A program made the translations under genes and the position numbers. Shown one piece after another: positions 25,765 through 34,249 of a DNA stretch of 64,000 bases. Location of the stretch: contig JALNYZ010000015.1 of the NCBI GenBank assembly GCA_023229575.1, positions 1-64,000 on the forward strand. Reading direction: 5' to 3'. Under the pieces are notes generated by a model. That model had not been told where the DNA came from. It was given only the letters and a program-made list of their open reading frames with translations, and did no database searches. Source of the DNA: Prolixibacteraceae bacterium (GTDB lineage: Bacteria > Bacteroidota > Bacteroidia > Bacteroidales > Prolixibacteraceae). Every line of letters begins with the position of its first letter. Positions within the stretch are counted from its first letter, which is position 1.

Positions 25765-25988
25765 TGGTAACTCTCTTTTAGGTCATCTACGGTATAAAGG
25801 TCTTCCTCGTCTTTTAAATAGGCAAACGATTTTGAGTCAGATATTAAAGACTGGATGCCTTCCTGAATAATTTTATCGTCAATTTTAGTGAGTAAAAAAT
25901 CAGCAAAATCGTTTACCTCTTTAATCTTTAAATCGGGTAACTGACTGATTTTCTCTATGGTGCTCTCTATCAAGATTTGTCTATTCAT
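25761..25988 (-). CDS. Antitoxin partner of the MazF-type toxin
   Basis: 75 residues from ATG 25988 (MNRQILIESTIEKISQLP). Acidic C-terminal half (LKDEEDLYTVDDLKESYQ) and a helical N-terminal half with PDLKIKEVNDFADFLL, a pattern of DUF2281-like antitoxins. It precedes and overlaps the toxin gene by 4 bases, as in type II systems. Candidate -7 box TAAATTTG at 26011-26004, 16 bases upstream of the ATG. The family name is less certain than the pairing. Confidence 0.8.
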   Translation of the reverse strand: MNRQILIESTIEKISQLPDLKIKEVNDFADFLLTKIDDKIIQEGIQSLISDSKSFAYLKDEEDLYTVDDLKESYQ

Positions 25989-26003
25989 AACAATCAATTT
26001 TGT

Positions 26004-26011
26004 CAAATTTA
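26004..26011 (-). promoter_or_regulatory. -7 element for the toxin-antitoxin operon
   Basis: Minus-strand TAAATTTG fits TAnnTTTG. No clear -33 box. Confidence 0.4.
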
Positions 26012-26085
26012 CAAAATAGTATCTCAATATCCCATTTTATTAATTGACTGATCATGTTGATAAAGATTAGTTTCTATCGATGATC

Positions 26086-26787
26086 TCAAGAAACTCTTTC
26101 CTCTACTTTCTTCAATATCCACTCAAATTGCTCATCCCTCGTCATGTGGCTGTTGTCGAGAACGATTGCATCAGCTGCTTTGCGCAGCGGACTCTCCTCC
26201 CTGGTTTCGTCGAAGCGATCGCGTTCAGTGATGTTTTTGAGGATCTCATCGAAATCTACCGGCTCGTTTTTCGCGATCATCTCGTCGTACCTGCGTTGGG
26301 CGCGAATCCGGGCATCCGCAGTCATAAAGATCTTCAATTCAGCATTGGGAAAAACGACGGTGCCGATGTCGCGACCATCCATGACGATCCCTTTTGAACG
26401 TCCCATCTCCTGCTGCTGAGCTACCAAAAGCTGGCGAACTGCGCCAATGGCTGCAATCTGACTTACATTTTGTGCCACAGCTAGTTGCCTGATCTCTTGT
26501 TCGACATTCTCCCCGTTCAGGCAGACATCGTTGTGAGCAGTGACGGGATTAAAGACAAAAGTGATCCGGATCTTTTTCAGGTTTTCCAGCAAAACGGGCA
26601 AATTTATCTCTCCTTTCACCACCATCCCTGCCCTCAGACAATAAAGTGTGACAGCGCGGTACATGGCCCCTGAATCGATAAAAATGTAATTCAGCTTCTT
26701 TGCAATCTCTTTGGCTACCGTGCTTTTGCCACAGGAAGAGTAACCATCGATGGCAATAATAATCTTATTTTGGTTTAAATCACTCAT
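26086..26787 (-). CDS. cmk: Cytidylate kinase
   Basis: 233 residues. P-loop GYSSCGKST near the N terminus, DSGAMYRAVTL (CMP binding), MDGRDIGTVVFP (the GRDIGT motif of Cmk) and RRYDEM with the lid arginines. Phosphorylates CMP and dCMP with ATP. It lies 50 bases downstream of porQ; this order is common in Bacteroidota. Confidence 0.96.
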   Translation of the reverse strand: MSDLNQNKIIIAIDGYSSCGKSTVAKEIAKKLNYIFIDSGAMYRAVTLYCLRAGMVVKGEINLPVLLENLKKIRITFVFNPVTAHNDVCLNGENVEQEIRQLAVAQNVSQIAAIGAVRQLLVAQQQEMGRSKGIVMDGRDIGTVVFPNAELKIFMTADARIRAQRRYDEMIAKNEPVDFDEILKNITERDRFDETREESPLRKAADAIVLDNSHMTRDEQFEWILKKVEERVS

Positions 26788-26837
26788 GCTTTTTCTTTAG
26801 ATACAAAGATAATCATTCGGGATGAGGCGAAGAAGGA

Positions 26838-27863
26838 TTACTTCAGGATACGGGATAAATCGGCTGACAAGGATAAATTGTGCACCATGCCACCAAGCGC
26901 GTATCCCGACAACGCATAATTGAACCGGATGGACTGAAGGTTGATGCCCAATCCGGTAGTAAACCCTGCTAGCCCGGTCTGATCGGCGGTTGCAAGATCG
27001 GAATGTCTTCTGTAATTGTAACCAATACGAAGGGTGACTTTGTTTTCGGGGAACAGTTCTGCGCCCACCGAAAGATGCCGCATCAGTTGTGGGAAAAACG
27101 ATTTGTCACTTACAGGAAGATCTATTCCATTGGGATCCATTGCTGTTACGGGGGAATTCCATCGATTGAGATCGTAAGCCGTAATGCTGATTCGAAGCGG
27201 GGCATGCTGCAGTTCGTGCGTATATCCCAACTGGAGTGATCCGACCAGTTTTTCATGCTCAGCGCCTCCGTAATAGGTTCTCAACTGCCTGCCAAGCTGT
27301 TTGAAACAGAGGGCTATGGTGGTCAGGTGGTCGGACGAATGCCTGGCAATGCCTATATCTGCCGCGATCCCAAAGGAACTATAGTTTTCGAGGTGAGAGT
27401 AGATGGGCTTCAATGATGCCCCTACCGTGAAGTTGTTGGCAAAGGTCTTTGCCCAGGTGAGCGACAGGGCATAATCCGAAGCGCTGAAACTGCCTGTTAT
27501 CAATCCTGTTTCATCGGCTGCCACAAACTGTCCATAATCGACGAACTGAATGCCTATGGCAGCCATGCCGAATTTGCCGAGATTCCTGGCATAAGCGCCA
27601 TATCCAAAGCCGATCCCGGCAAGATATTTCGCATAATTTACCGAGAGGGTGTTGTTCATTTCAGGCGATAGCAGGGCAGGATTCTGAAGCAGCAGTTCCG
27701 GATCCGGATCCGGAAGAGCGATCTGTACTCCTCCCAGCGCGGCGGTTTTGGCAGAATTTGTTAGTTGCATGAAGCCGAAAACTCCCTCCCCGGCCGTTTG
27801 TGCAAAAAGGACGGGCAGCATTGCGATGGATAGAAGAACCGTTAGGAGGGTTCGGATCATCAT
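26838..27863 (-). CDS. porQ: Type IX secretion system protein PorQ
   Basis: 341 residues from ATG 27863 (MMIRTLLTVLL); a longer start would add residues coded by intergenic CCATTGTC-type repeat words. Signal peptide to about residue 22 (PVLFAQ), then an outer-membrane FadL-like barrel starting GEGVFGFMQLTNSAKTAALGG, the PorV/PorQ family opening. PorQ works with PorU/V/Z at the cell surface to attach T9SS cargo to A-LPS. The other T9SS genes are elsewhere. Confidence 0.9.
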   Translation of the reverse strand: MMIRTLLTVLLSIAMLPVLFAQTAGEGVFGFMQLTNSAKTAALGGVQIALPDPDPELLLQNPALLSPEMNNTLSVNYAKYLAGIGFGYGAYARNLGKFGMAAIGIQFVDYGQFVAADETGLITGSFSASDYALSLTWAKTFANNFTVGASLKPIYSHLENYSSFGIAADIGIARHSSDHLTTIALCFKQLGRQLRTYYGGAEHEKLVGSLQLGYTHELQHAPLRISITAYDLNRWNSPVTAMDPNGIDLPVSDKSFFPQLMRHLSVGAELFPENKVTLRIGYNYRRHSDLATADQTGLAGFTTGLGINLQSIRFNYALSGYALGGMVHNLSLSADLSRILK

Positions 27864-27947
27864 TGTCAATTGTCCATTGTCCATTTTCAATTCCTTGGTT
27901 TGGCAATATTAGGAAAAATCAATTGATCTTTTACCTCCTTCGCGCGT

Positions 27948-28448
27948 TTAGGCAAGTTTCTCCTTGAGCCCTTCCACCACCAGGAAAACGATGGGACAGA
28001 CTTCACAGTTCTTTAGGGTCAGGTTGAGGAGTTGAGTGAACCTTCTCCTGTCGGTGTGTGGGTATTCCCGGCAGGCTTTTGGCCTGTATTCATAAACAGA
28101 GCAGCAGTTGTCGGCCATCAAAAAGGGACAGGGCGCATGGTTGAATACATAGTCATGATCCTCATCGAGGTGCATATATTGTTCAATTACCTGGGAAGGC
28201 TTTAATCTGAGAGGCTTAGAGAGTCTTTCCACATCTTTGTCAGATATCATAGGACTTATGCTGCCGCAGCAGTTGGCGCAGGTGAGACAGTCGAAATTTT
28301 CAAATGCCTCTTCATGAAGGGATTGAACTATTTCGTCGAGGTTTTTTGGCGGTTTTTTCTTTAGTCGCTTGAAAAACCGTTCATTCCCGGCCCTGGCATC
28401 CCGGGCAAGTTTCTGAACATTATCTTTGGTTGGTGTCTCTTTCATCAT
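27948..28448 (-). CDS. YkgJ-family cysteine cluster protein
   Basis: 166 residues. Cys pattern CLTCANCCG, then CPFLMADNCCSVYEYRPKACREYP and CEVCP, typical of the CxxCxxCC (YkgJ) family that binds zinc or an Fe-S cluster. N-terminal 40 residues are basic and helical. Cytoplasmic, function unknown. It is 84 bases upstream of porQ on the same strand. Start at 28448 or the next Met at 28445. Confidence 0.85.
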   Translation of the reverse strand: MMKETPTKDNVQKLARDARAGNERFFKRLKKKPPKNLDEIVQSLHEEAFENFDCLTCANCCGSISPMISDKDVERLSKPLRLKPSQVIEQYMHLDEDHDYVFNHAPCPFLMADNCCSVYEYRPKACREYPHTDRRRFTQLLNLTLKNCEVCPIVFLVVEGLKEKLA

Positions 28449-28777
28449 TCATTATTCCTATCCCGGGGTGTCGCTCCTTTGTCGCTTTACCCCGGGCTAC
28501 AAATATGCCGCCACTACGTGGCCGGAATTGCGCTGGCTCAACATAGTGGTCAGGAAATTTGGGATTGTAAAACTGCCAATTTTCACATTCTCATATTTTC
28601 TAATTTCCGCATTCTTTTCGCTCTTCGACTTCGCACAAAAACCGATTCTCATTTTCTCATTTTCTCAGTGCTCATCTTCTCCGTTTCATCGTTTCCCTGT
28701 TTCAATTTCACCCTTCGACCCTTCGACTTCACTCAGGAACCGTCTCCCAGTCCCCTCGTCTCCTAGTCCTTCCGTCG
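28449..28777. repeat. Intergenic word-repeat region (329 bases)
   Basis: No gene. Words in order: CAATTTTCACATTCTCATATT, CTCATTTTCTCATTTTCTCA, CCGTTTCATCGTTTCCCTGTT, CACCCTTCGACCCTTCGAC and GTCTCCCAGTCCCCTCGTC. The right part mirrors words found after feo (6675-6800). Confidence 0.65.
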
Positions 28778-29704
28778 TCATCGCCCCGCATCCTGCTGGA
28801 TTGCCACAATCCGCTCCGTTGCTTTTCTAAGTTTGACCTGAGCCAGCAACAAACCCGAAATAACGATAATTATACCCACAAATTTTCTCAGCGTGAGCGG
28901 TTCGTCGAGTATGTACCAGGCAAAGATTGCAGTAAAAACCGGAATGATATTGATGAAAATATTGACGCTGTTGATACCTAATCTTTTAACGCTATGTGCG
29001 TACAAGATAAAAGCGATACAGGAGGCAAAAACTGAGAGTTTTAATATACCGGCGAAAGCGGGAAAATTGAATGGGATTGAAGTAAAATCCTTGTATTCAA
29101 AAATTAGCCACAACGGAAGGAAATAGATGATACCAAAAAGATTCTGGTAGGTGATGATGGCGGATGGATTGTATTTAACCGCCAGATTCTTCAGAACGAC
29201 AATGTAACCGATGGCAGAGGCAACGGCCAAAAATTCCAAAGCAATACCCAATGGTGATGCAGTAAGGTTGAAGGAGTTGTCGAAAACCACGACAGAAACG
29301 CCCAGGAAAGAGATCATTATTCCAACAAAGGTTCGTGCCGACTGTTTCTCTCCGTGAAAACGCGAGGCAGCGATAGGTGAGAATAGTGGAATGGTTGCCA
29401 CGATGATAGCTCCCACGGTACTTGAAACGTACAGCAATCCATAGCTTTCGCCCATAAAGTAAAGAAACGGTTCGAAAAGGGAGAGCAGGATAAAAGCCGT
29501 CAGGTCTTTCCGCTCTATCTTTACCATTTTGCCTGTCAAAAAAGCGAACGCCATCAGCAGCAGGGAGGCGATGACAAGTCTGAAAAGCACCGTTGTCAGC
29601 GGGCCGTAAACGGTGTATACCTCTTTGACCCAAACAAATGAGAGGGCCCAAAAGACCATGGCAAAGATGACTGCGAGATAAACCAACCACTTTTTTTCTT
29701 GCAT
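28778..29704 (-). CDS. EamA/DMT-family transporter
   Basis: 308 residues, ten hydrophobic segments in two EamA repeats (about 8-140 and 150-290). Visible: FWALSFVWVKEVY at the start and FTAIFAWYILDEPLTLRKFVGIIIVISGLLLAQ at the end of repeat 2, the usual EamA closing motif. Exporter of metabolites or amino acids in related proteins; substrate unknown. Followed by repeat-rich sequence. Confidence 0.9.
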   Translation of the reverse strand: MQEKKWLVYLAVIFAMVFWALSFVWVKEVYTVYGPLTTVLFRLVIASLLLMAFAFLTGKMVKIERKDLTAFILLSLFEPFLYFMGESYGLLYVSSTVGAIIVATIPLFSPIAASRFHGEKQSARTFVGIMISFLGVSVVVFDNSFNLTASPLGIALEFLAVASAIGYIVVLKNLAVKYNPSAIITYQNLFGIIYFLPLWLIFEYKDFTSIPFNFPAFAGILKLSVFASCIAFILYAHSVKRLGINSVNIFINIIPVFTAIFAWYILDEPLTLRKFVGIIIVISGLLLAQVKLRKATERIVAIQQDAGR

Positions 29705-29780
29705 GTATTGCTGGATGAAGGTTATCGTCTTTTGTACGTCTACGATTTAATTAAGTTGCGGGATAAAGCTAAACGCATAT

Positions 29781-31349
29781 CTATTTCCAGGGAACTTTCG
29801 CGGAGGGGTAATAATTGACATCCATTGCTTTGAACCGCTCTGCATGGCACCCCAGCCTGACTCTGTATTCTTCCCATTTTCGGTTGGTTGCCTCCGTCCA
29901 GCCAATTTCGGCATATCCCGGAAGTCGGGGGAATACGAGCGATTCAATCTGCTTGATGTTGGTAACAGTTTCTGACCACAACGGGCATTCGATGCCCAGA
30001 ATATTCTCTTTGGTAATTCCCGGGACCAGGGTAGCAGGATCCCATTTGTAGCCGGTATCGACTTCCACATAGCCGGCCCAATGCAAACCAAGTTTTGTTT
30101 TTGGGTTGTATTTCATGTCGAGATATGCTTTCGCTGCGGGTGACATGATGATTTTTACCCCTTTGGCTACTCCCCTTGAAGCATTTTCGGCTTTTGACCA
30201 ATATTGAGCTACCGTCGATGGTTTCAACGCAGAGAGAGTGGTCTCATCCCAGCCGATCATCTGTTTCCCGTTGGCCAAAACGATCTCCTGAACGCGCTCG
30301 ATGAAAGGAATATAATCCTCATTTTTTGTCACATGTGATTCGTCTCCGCCAACATGAATGTACGGACCCGGGGTTAATTCGGAAAGTTCACGGATCACAT
30401 CGTTCAGGAATTTGTAAGTAAACTCCTTGTTGGTTTGAAGGGTACTGAATCCGACCTTGGTGCCGGTGTAAAGTTTTGTAGGCTGGTTGTCGGGATTCAG
30501 TTCAGGTACCGAAGCGAGTGCCGCATTCGTGTGCCCCGGCATATCAATTTCGGGAATGATGGTGATGAAGCGGTCTGCCGCATATTGTACAATTTCTTTG
30601 TAAACTTCCTGGGTATAGAAGCCACCTTTGCCACCGCCTACCTGGGTAGTACCCCCTATTTTGGTGAGCGAAGGCCACGATTTAATCTCAATTCGCCAAC
30701 CCTGATCATCGGCAAGATGGAGGTGCAATACGTTCATCTTGTAGGCTGCAATCAGGTCGATGAAACGTTTGACGTCGTCAGGGCCAAAAAAGTGCCTGGC
30801 AACATCCAGCATTGCTCCACGATAGGTATATTCCGGATAATCCAGAATGGTACCGCATGGGATTTTCCAAGGGCCCTTGATAGGTTTTTTGCCTTCGAAA
30901 GATGCAGGTAAAAGCTGACGGATTGTCTGTAACCCCCGAAAAACCCCCTCGGGAGTATGGGCTGATAATCTTATCGTCCCGGGGGAAATGGTCAACTCAT
31001 ATCCTTCCTTTCCTAGTTGACTGATGGCATCGTCTGTTTCCAACTGGATATACTTTTCTGATTTTTGAACACCTGGCTCAAGGATTACATTATTGCTGCC
31101 GGTTGCCGGTGTAAGGAAATCATCAAGGTATTTTGCCAAACTTATCATGCCAGGATTTACTTCATTTACACGGATATCCAAACCTCCATTGAACTCAAAA
31201 TTTCCGGCACCTGACTTAACGGATACCGGTTTTGGGATAAGGGCAGCTTTTGTCAGATCAGCGGCAAAGGAAGGATTGGCAGTCGCGAAGGTCAGGACCA
31301 AAAGTAGTCCGTTCAAAATTAAAATAAAACGTAAATGTTTTGTTCCCAT
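29781..31349 (-). CDS. Beta-N-acetylhexosaminidase, glycoside hydrolase family 20
   Basis: 522 residues from ATG 31349 (MGTKHLRFILILNGLLLVL), the start giving a signal peptide ending ...ANPSFAAD. GH20b N-terminal domain (about 35-150), then the TIM barrel: GAMLDVARHFFG, HLHLADDQGWRIEIK, PEIDMPGHTNAAL and HVGGDES with the catalytic Asp-Glu pair. Removes terminal GlcNAc or GalNAc, in the periplasm or outside. In related anaerobes used on chitin, mucin or peptidoglycan. No glycan utilisation genes are adjacent. Confidence 0.93.
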   Translation of the reverse strand: MGTKHLRFILILNGLLLVLTFATANPSFAADLTKAALIPKPVSVKSGAGNFEFNGGLDIRVNEVNPGMISLAKYLDDFLTPATGSNNVILEPGVQKSEKYIQLETDDAISQLGKEGYELTISPGTIRLSAHTPEGVFRGLQTIRQLLPASFEGKKPIKGPWKIPCGTILDYPEYTYRGAMLDVARHFFGPDDVKRFIDLIAAYKMNVLHLHLADDQGWRIEIKSWPSLTKIGGTTQVGGGKGGFYTQEVYKEIVQYAADRFITIIPEIDMPGHTNAALASVPELNPDNQPTKLYTGTKVGFSTLQTNKEFTYKFLNDVIRELSELTPGPYIHVGGDESHVTKNEDYIPFIERVQEIVLANGKQMIGWDETTLSALKPSTVAQYWSKAENASRGVAKGVKIIMSPAAKAYLDMKYNPKTKLGLHWAGYVEVDTGYKWDPATLVPGITKENILGIECPLWSETVTNIKQIESLVFPRLPGYAEIGWTEATNRKWEEYRVRLGCHAERFKAMDVNYYPSAKVPWK

Positions 31350-31414
31350 CGTAAGTTTAGGTGTTAAATATTGCTGGTTAATATTCCTGGTAAGATAGCT
31401 GAAAAAACTGAAAT

Positions 31415-31459
31415 GAAGAAAAGCCCAAATGCTGAAAACTGCATAATGGGCTTTTTTTT
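31415..31459 (-). terminator. Terminator after tRNA-His (both strands)
   Basis: AAGCCCA (31421-31427) pairs with TGGGCTT (31447-31453). T-runs on both sides make it useful in either direction; on the minus strand it ends the tRNA-His transcript. Confidence 0.65.
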
Positions 31460-31460
31460 G

Positions 31461-31535
31461 GGTGGAAGATGGGATTCGAACCCACGACCAATGGTACCAC
31501 AAACCACTACTCTAACCGACTGAGCTACATCCACC
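31461..31535 (-). tRNA. tRNA-His (anticodon GTG)
   Basis: Minus-strand cloverleaf with the His-specific extra G at -1 facing C73, D-arm GCTCAGTCGGTTAGAGT, anticodon stem GTGGT/ACCAT around TTGTGGT (anticodon GTG), and T-arm GTGGGTTCGAATCCCAT. One T-T mismatch is present in the acceptor stem. No CCA encoded. Confidence 0.94.
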
Positions 31536-31589
31536 GTTTTGTGCCCGCAAATATAGGGCTGTTTTTCGAATTAGACAAAAGAAAGATGT

Positions 31590-31597
31590 TATTTTTG
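31590..31597 (+). promoter_or_regulatory. -7 element for the AlkD-like gene
   Basis: TATTTTTG fits TAnnTTTG; predicted transcript start about 31604, 18 bases before the ATG at 31622. Confidence 0.5.
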
Positions 31598-31621
31598 CAT
31601 GGTCTGTTATAAAATTCATGA

Positions 31622-32332
31622 ATGGAATATTTGCTAGATGATCCGGCTTCAGAAAGGTGGTACCAGGAGATACTCAGAAAAGTGAAGCCCTTGCAAAATG
31701 GGGAAGTAGCTGATTCGATGACAAAAAGAGGGGTCATTTACAAGCTGAACCTGGGTGCATCTATCGTCTCACTGCAACAGTTGGCCCAAAATTATACACC
31801 GGATCATCTGTTGGCGCTTAAACTGTGGAACAAGCAATGGCGTGAGACCATGATCCTGGCTACCTTACTTGAAAAACCCGGTGAAATGACAGAAAATCAG
31901 ATGGATTTTTGGGTAAAACAGATCCGACAGGTCGAGATCGCCGAGCAGGTAGCCATGAATCTTTTTTCCAAATCGCCCTTTGCATATGTAAAGGCGGTCG
32001 AATATTGTCTGGCCAAAAAGGAGTTGAGCAAGATTACCGGATTGCTGATGATGGGAAGGTTGGCTTTAACGGACCGAATTTCCGGAAATGAGAAATTCGA
32101 AGTTTTCCTGGAACTATTCCCGCCACTGGCGAAAGATCAACAATTATCGCTTGTATTCAGGAGGATATTTGTGCAAATTGCCATGCGAAATCCTGAAATG
32201 TATGAATTAGCTGTAAAACAAGCTGAGTTGTTCAGAACGCTTGATTCAGCAGTTGCCCATGATAATGCTGAATACCTGGTTGGTCAACTCTCTTGTGATG
32301 CAGTGAAAGAGTTGGTTTACATGCGATCCTGA
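31622..32332 (+). CDS. AlkD-like HEAT-repeat protein (DNA alkylation repair family)
   Basis: 236 residues, all-helical. The middle matches the AlkD layout: HLLALKLWNKQWRETMILATLL, EMTENQMDFWVKQI, NLFSKSPFAYVKA, then a leucine-rich HEAT-like end. AlkD enzymes excise 3- and 7-alkyl purines. By my eye alignment the catalytic Trp-Asp region (SWDxxDQ in AlkD) reads QVEIAEQ here, so the glycosylase residues are changed and activity is doubtful. Probably a two-gene unit with the acetyltransferase-like gene 31 bases on. Confidence 0.72.
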   Translation: MEYLLDDPASERWYQEILRKVKPLQNGEVADSMTKRGVIYKLNLGASIVSLQQLAQNYTPDHLLALKLWNKQWRETMILATLLEKPGEMTENQMDFWVKQIRQVEIAEQVAMNLFSKSPFAYVKAVEYCLAKKELSKITGLLMMGRLALTDRISGNEKFEVFLELFPPLAKDQQLSLVFRRIFVQIAMRNPEMYELAVKQAELFRTLDSAVAHDNAEYLVGQLSCDAVKELVYMRS

Positions 32333-32363
32333 AATATTCATTTATTTTTTCCTTTCTACCATT

Positions 32364-33560
32364 ATGCAAATAATTGAAGTTAAAGAGCGTTCCGTAATTA
32401 CTGCTTTTCACCGGCTGCCCCACCGGATCTACAAAGGTGACAAAAACTGGATTACCCCCCTGGAGGGAATGGTCGATGGCGCTTTCGATCCAAAGCAAAA
32501 TGCGTTTTTAAAGCATGGCGAGGGAACGAGGTGGATATTGAATGATGATACGGGTCAGACCATAGGCCGCATTGGGGCATTCATCAACAGGAACAAATGC
32601 AACAGTTTCAAACAACCTACAGGAGGAGTGGGGTATTTCGAATGTATCGATGATAAAAAGGCTGCCTTCCTGCTTTTTGATACGGCAAAGGAATGGCTCA
32701 GCGAACGTGGTATGGAGGCGATGGACGGCCCGGTCAATTTTGGTGAGAACATGATCAACTGGGGATTGCTCGTAAAGGGGTTTATACCCCAGGGATTTGG
32801 TATGCCTTACAACAAACCCTATTATCTTCAGCTCTTTGAATCCTATGGTTTCAAAGTCTATTTTGAACAATATTCTTATCACCTCGACCGTAAAATTCCT
32901 TTCCCTGAGCGCTTCTGGAAAATCGCAGAGTGGGTAGCCAACAAGCCACATTTCAGGTTTGAGCATGTGAAATTCAGTCAGATGGAGCGCCATATCAAAG
33001 AGTTTATCCATATTTACGAGGAGGCCTGGGCTCAGCATGACAACCACCAGGAGGTCGATTTGAACGACATTCGCGCCATGATGAAGATTGCCAAACTCAT
33101 CGCTGAGGAGAAGTTTATCTGGTTCGCCTACCATGATGATGAACCGGTACTCTTTTTTGGAATGATCCCCGACTGGAACCAACTTCTGGCTAAATTGAAA
33201 GGGAAACTCAACTGGTGGGGCATACTGAAATTTCTATGGCACCAAAAAATCAGGACAATCACGAGAACGCGTATTCTTGTCATGGGCGTAGTGCCTAAAT
33301 TTCAAGGAAGCGGACTGGAATCAGCGGTTTTTTGGCACCTCGACAAAATTATGAAGCAGCGGCCCTGGATAACAGAGGTCGAATTGTCATGGGTCGGCGA
33401 TTTTAATCCCAAGATGGTCGCGATGTACAAGGAGGTGGGTGGGGTGCACGCAAAAACCCACTACACCATGCGTTATCTTTTCGATCGCGAAGCACCCTTT
33501 GAACGGGCCCCAATGCTGATGAAAGATGTCAGGTTACTTCGTAAGGAACGGGAAGGCTGA
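32364..33560 (+). CDS. GNAT-like N-acetyltransferase fold protein
   Basis: 398 residues, cytoplasmic. The C-terminal third looks like a GNAT core (RTRILVMGVVPKFQGSGLESAVFWHLDKIM: strand beta4 and the acetyl-CoA loop, then WITEVELSWVGDFNPKMVAMYKEVGG). The N-terminal part (DKNWITPLEGMVDGAFDPKQN, IGAFINRNKC) is found in a family of double-GNAT proteins of unknown substrate. Follows the AlkD-like gene closely. Specific function unknown. Confidence 0.78.
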   Translation: MQIIEVKERSVITAFHRLPHRIYKGDKNWITPLEGMVDGAFDPKQNAFLKHGEGTRWILNDDTGQTIGRIGAFINRNKCNSFKQPTGGVGYFECIDDKKAAFLLFDTAKEWLSERGMEAMDGPVNFGENMINWGLLVKGFIPQGFGMPYNKPYYLQLFESYGFKVYFEQYSYHLDRKIPFPERFWKIAEWVANKPHFRFEHVKFSQMERHIKEFIHIYEEAWAQHDNHQEVDLNDIRAMMKIAKLIAEEKFIWFAYHDDEPVLFFGMIPDWNQLLAKLKGKLNWWGILKFLWHQKIRTITRTRILVMGVVPKFQGSGLESAVFWHLDKIMKQRPWITEVELSWVGDFNPKMVAMYKEVGGVHAKTHYTMRYLFDREAPFERAPMLMKDVRLLRKEREG

Positions 33561-33573
33561 GGCATAAAAAGAT

Positions 33574-33682
33574 GAATTTCACCACAAAGGGGTACAAAGG
33601 AATACTCAAAGGGCACTAAGAATGTAACTTTGACTTTGTGACATCCTTTGTGACACCCTTTGTGTCCTTAGCGGTGAAATTT
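33574..33682. repeat. CACAAAGG-word inverted repeat
   Basis: TTTCACCACAAAGGGGTACAA (from 33577) faces CCTTTGTGTCCTTAGCGGTG (33657-33676). Related CTTTGTG/CACAAAG words also fill 50598-50690, 56815-56930 and 63370-63460. Confidence 0.75.
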
Positions 33683-33754
33683 TTGCCATCCAAAATTCAT
33701 CACTTTTAGCTCGATAACTTTTTATTAATCTGTTGCAGATTTACAAATTATCCT

Positions 33755-33762
33755 TATCTTTG
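33755..33762 (+). promoter_or_regulatory. -7 element of the L31 promoter
   Basis: TATCTTTG, a strong TAnnTTTG match, with GTTG near 33732-33735 as a -33 box at normal spacing. The leader is about 43 bases. Confidence 0.65.
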
Positions 33763-33811
33763 CAACCCGTATTTAAGGAGAAGGTAAGATTAAAAGATAT
33801 AAACAAGAATC

Positions 33812-34075
33812 ATGAAAAAGGGAATTCATCCGGAAAGCTATAGGCTGGTTTGTTTTAAAGATATGTCGAATGAGCATACTTTTATCACCAGATCAACGGC
33901 TGCATCAAAAGAAACAATCGAAATTGAAGGTGTTCAGTACCCATTGTTAAAGGTGGAGATTTCGAATACATCGCACCCTTTCTATACCGGCAAGATGAAG
34001 TTGGTCGATACGGCAGGACGCGTCGACAAATTCATGACCCGTTATCAGAAACACATGGACAAACGCAAAGCATAA
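33812..34075 (+). CDS. rpmE2: 50S ribosomal protein L31, type B
   Basis: 87 residues. Matches L31: MKKGIHPESYRLVCFKDMSN, FITRSTA and NTSHPFYTGKMKLVDTAGRVDKF. It lacks the CxxC pairs of zinc-binding L31 and has the insertion typical of type B (about residues 28-48). Type B is the usual L31 in Bacteroidota. Own promoter at 33755 and terminator at 34093. Confidence 0.95.
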   Translation: MKKGIHPESYRLVCFKDMSNEHTFITRSTAASKETIEIEGVQYPLLKVEISNTSHPFYTGKMKLVDTAGRVDKFMTRYQKHMDKRKA

Positions 34076-34092
34076 ATTTTTGTATTTGTGAT

Positions 34093-34126
34093 GAGAAGCC
34101 CCGTATTTCCAAATGCGGGGCTTCTT
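34093..34126 (+). terminator. Terminator of rpmE2
   Basis: GAAGCCCCG (34095-34103) pairs with CGGGGCTTC (34116-34124), a strong 9-bp stem; the T-run after it is interrupted. Confidence 0.7.
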
Positions 34127-34249
34127 GGTTATTTAAACATCGGCGGCGGTTGTTTGTTACTAAAGAGGGTTTGGCACGACAATTGAGCAGAATACCAAAT
34201 GTTGGATATAAATTAAATTCCGACAATTTGTCATATAGCTATTTCAACA

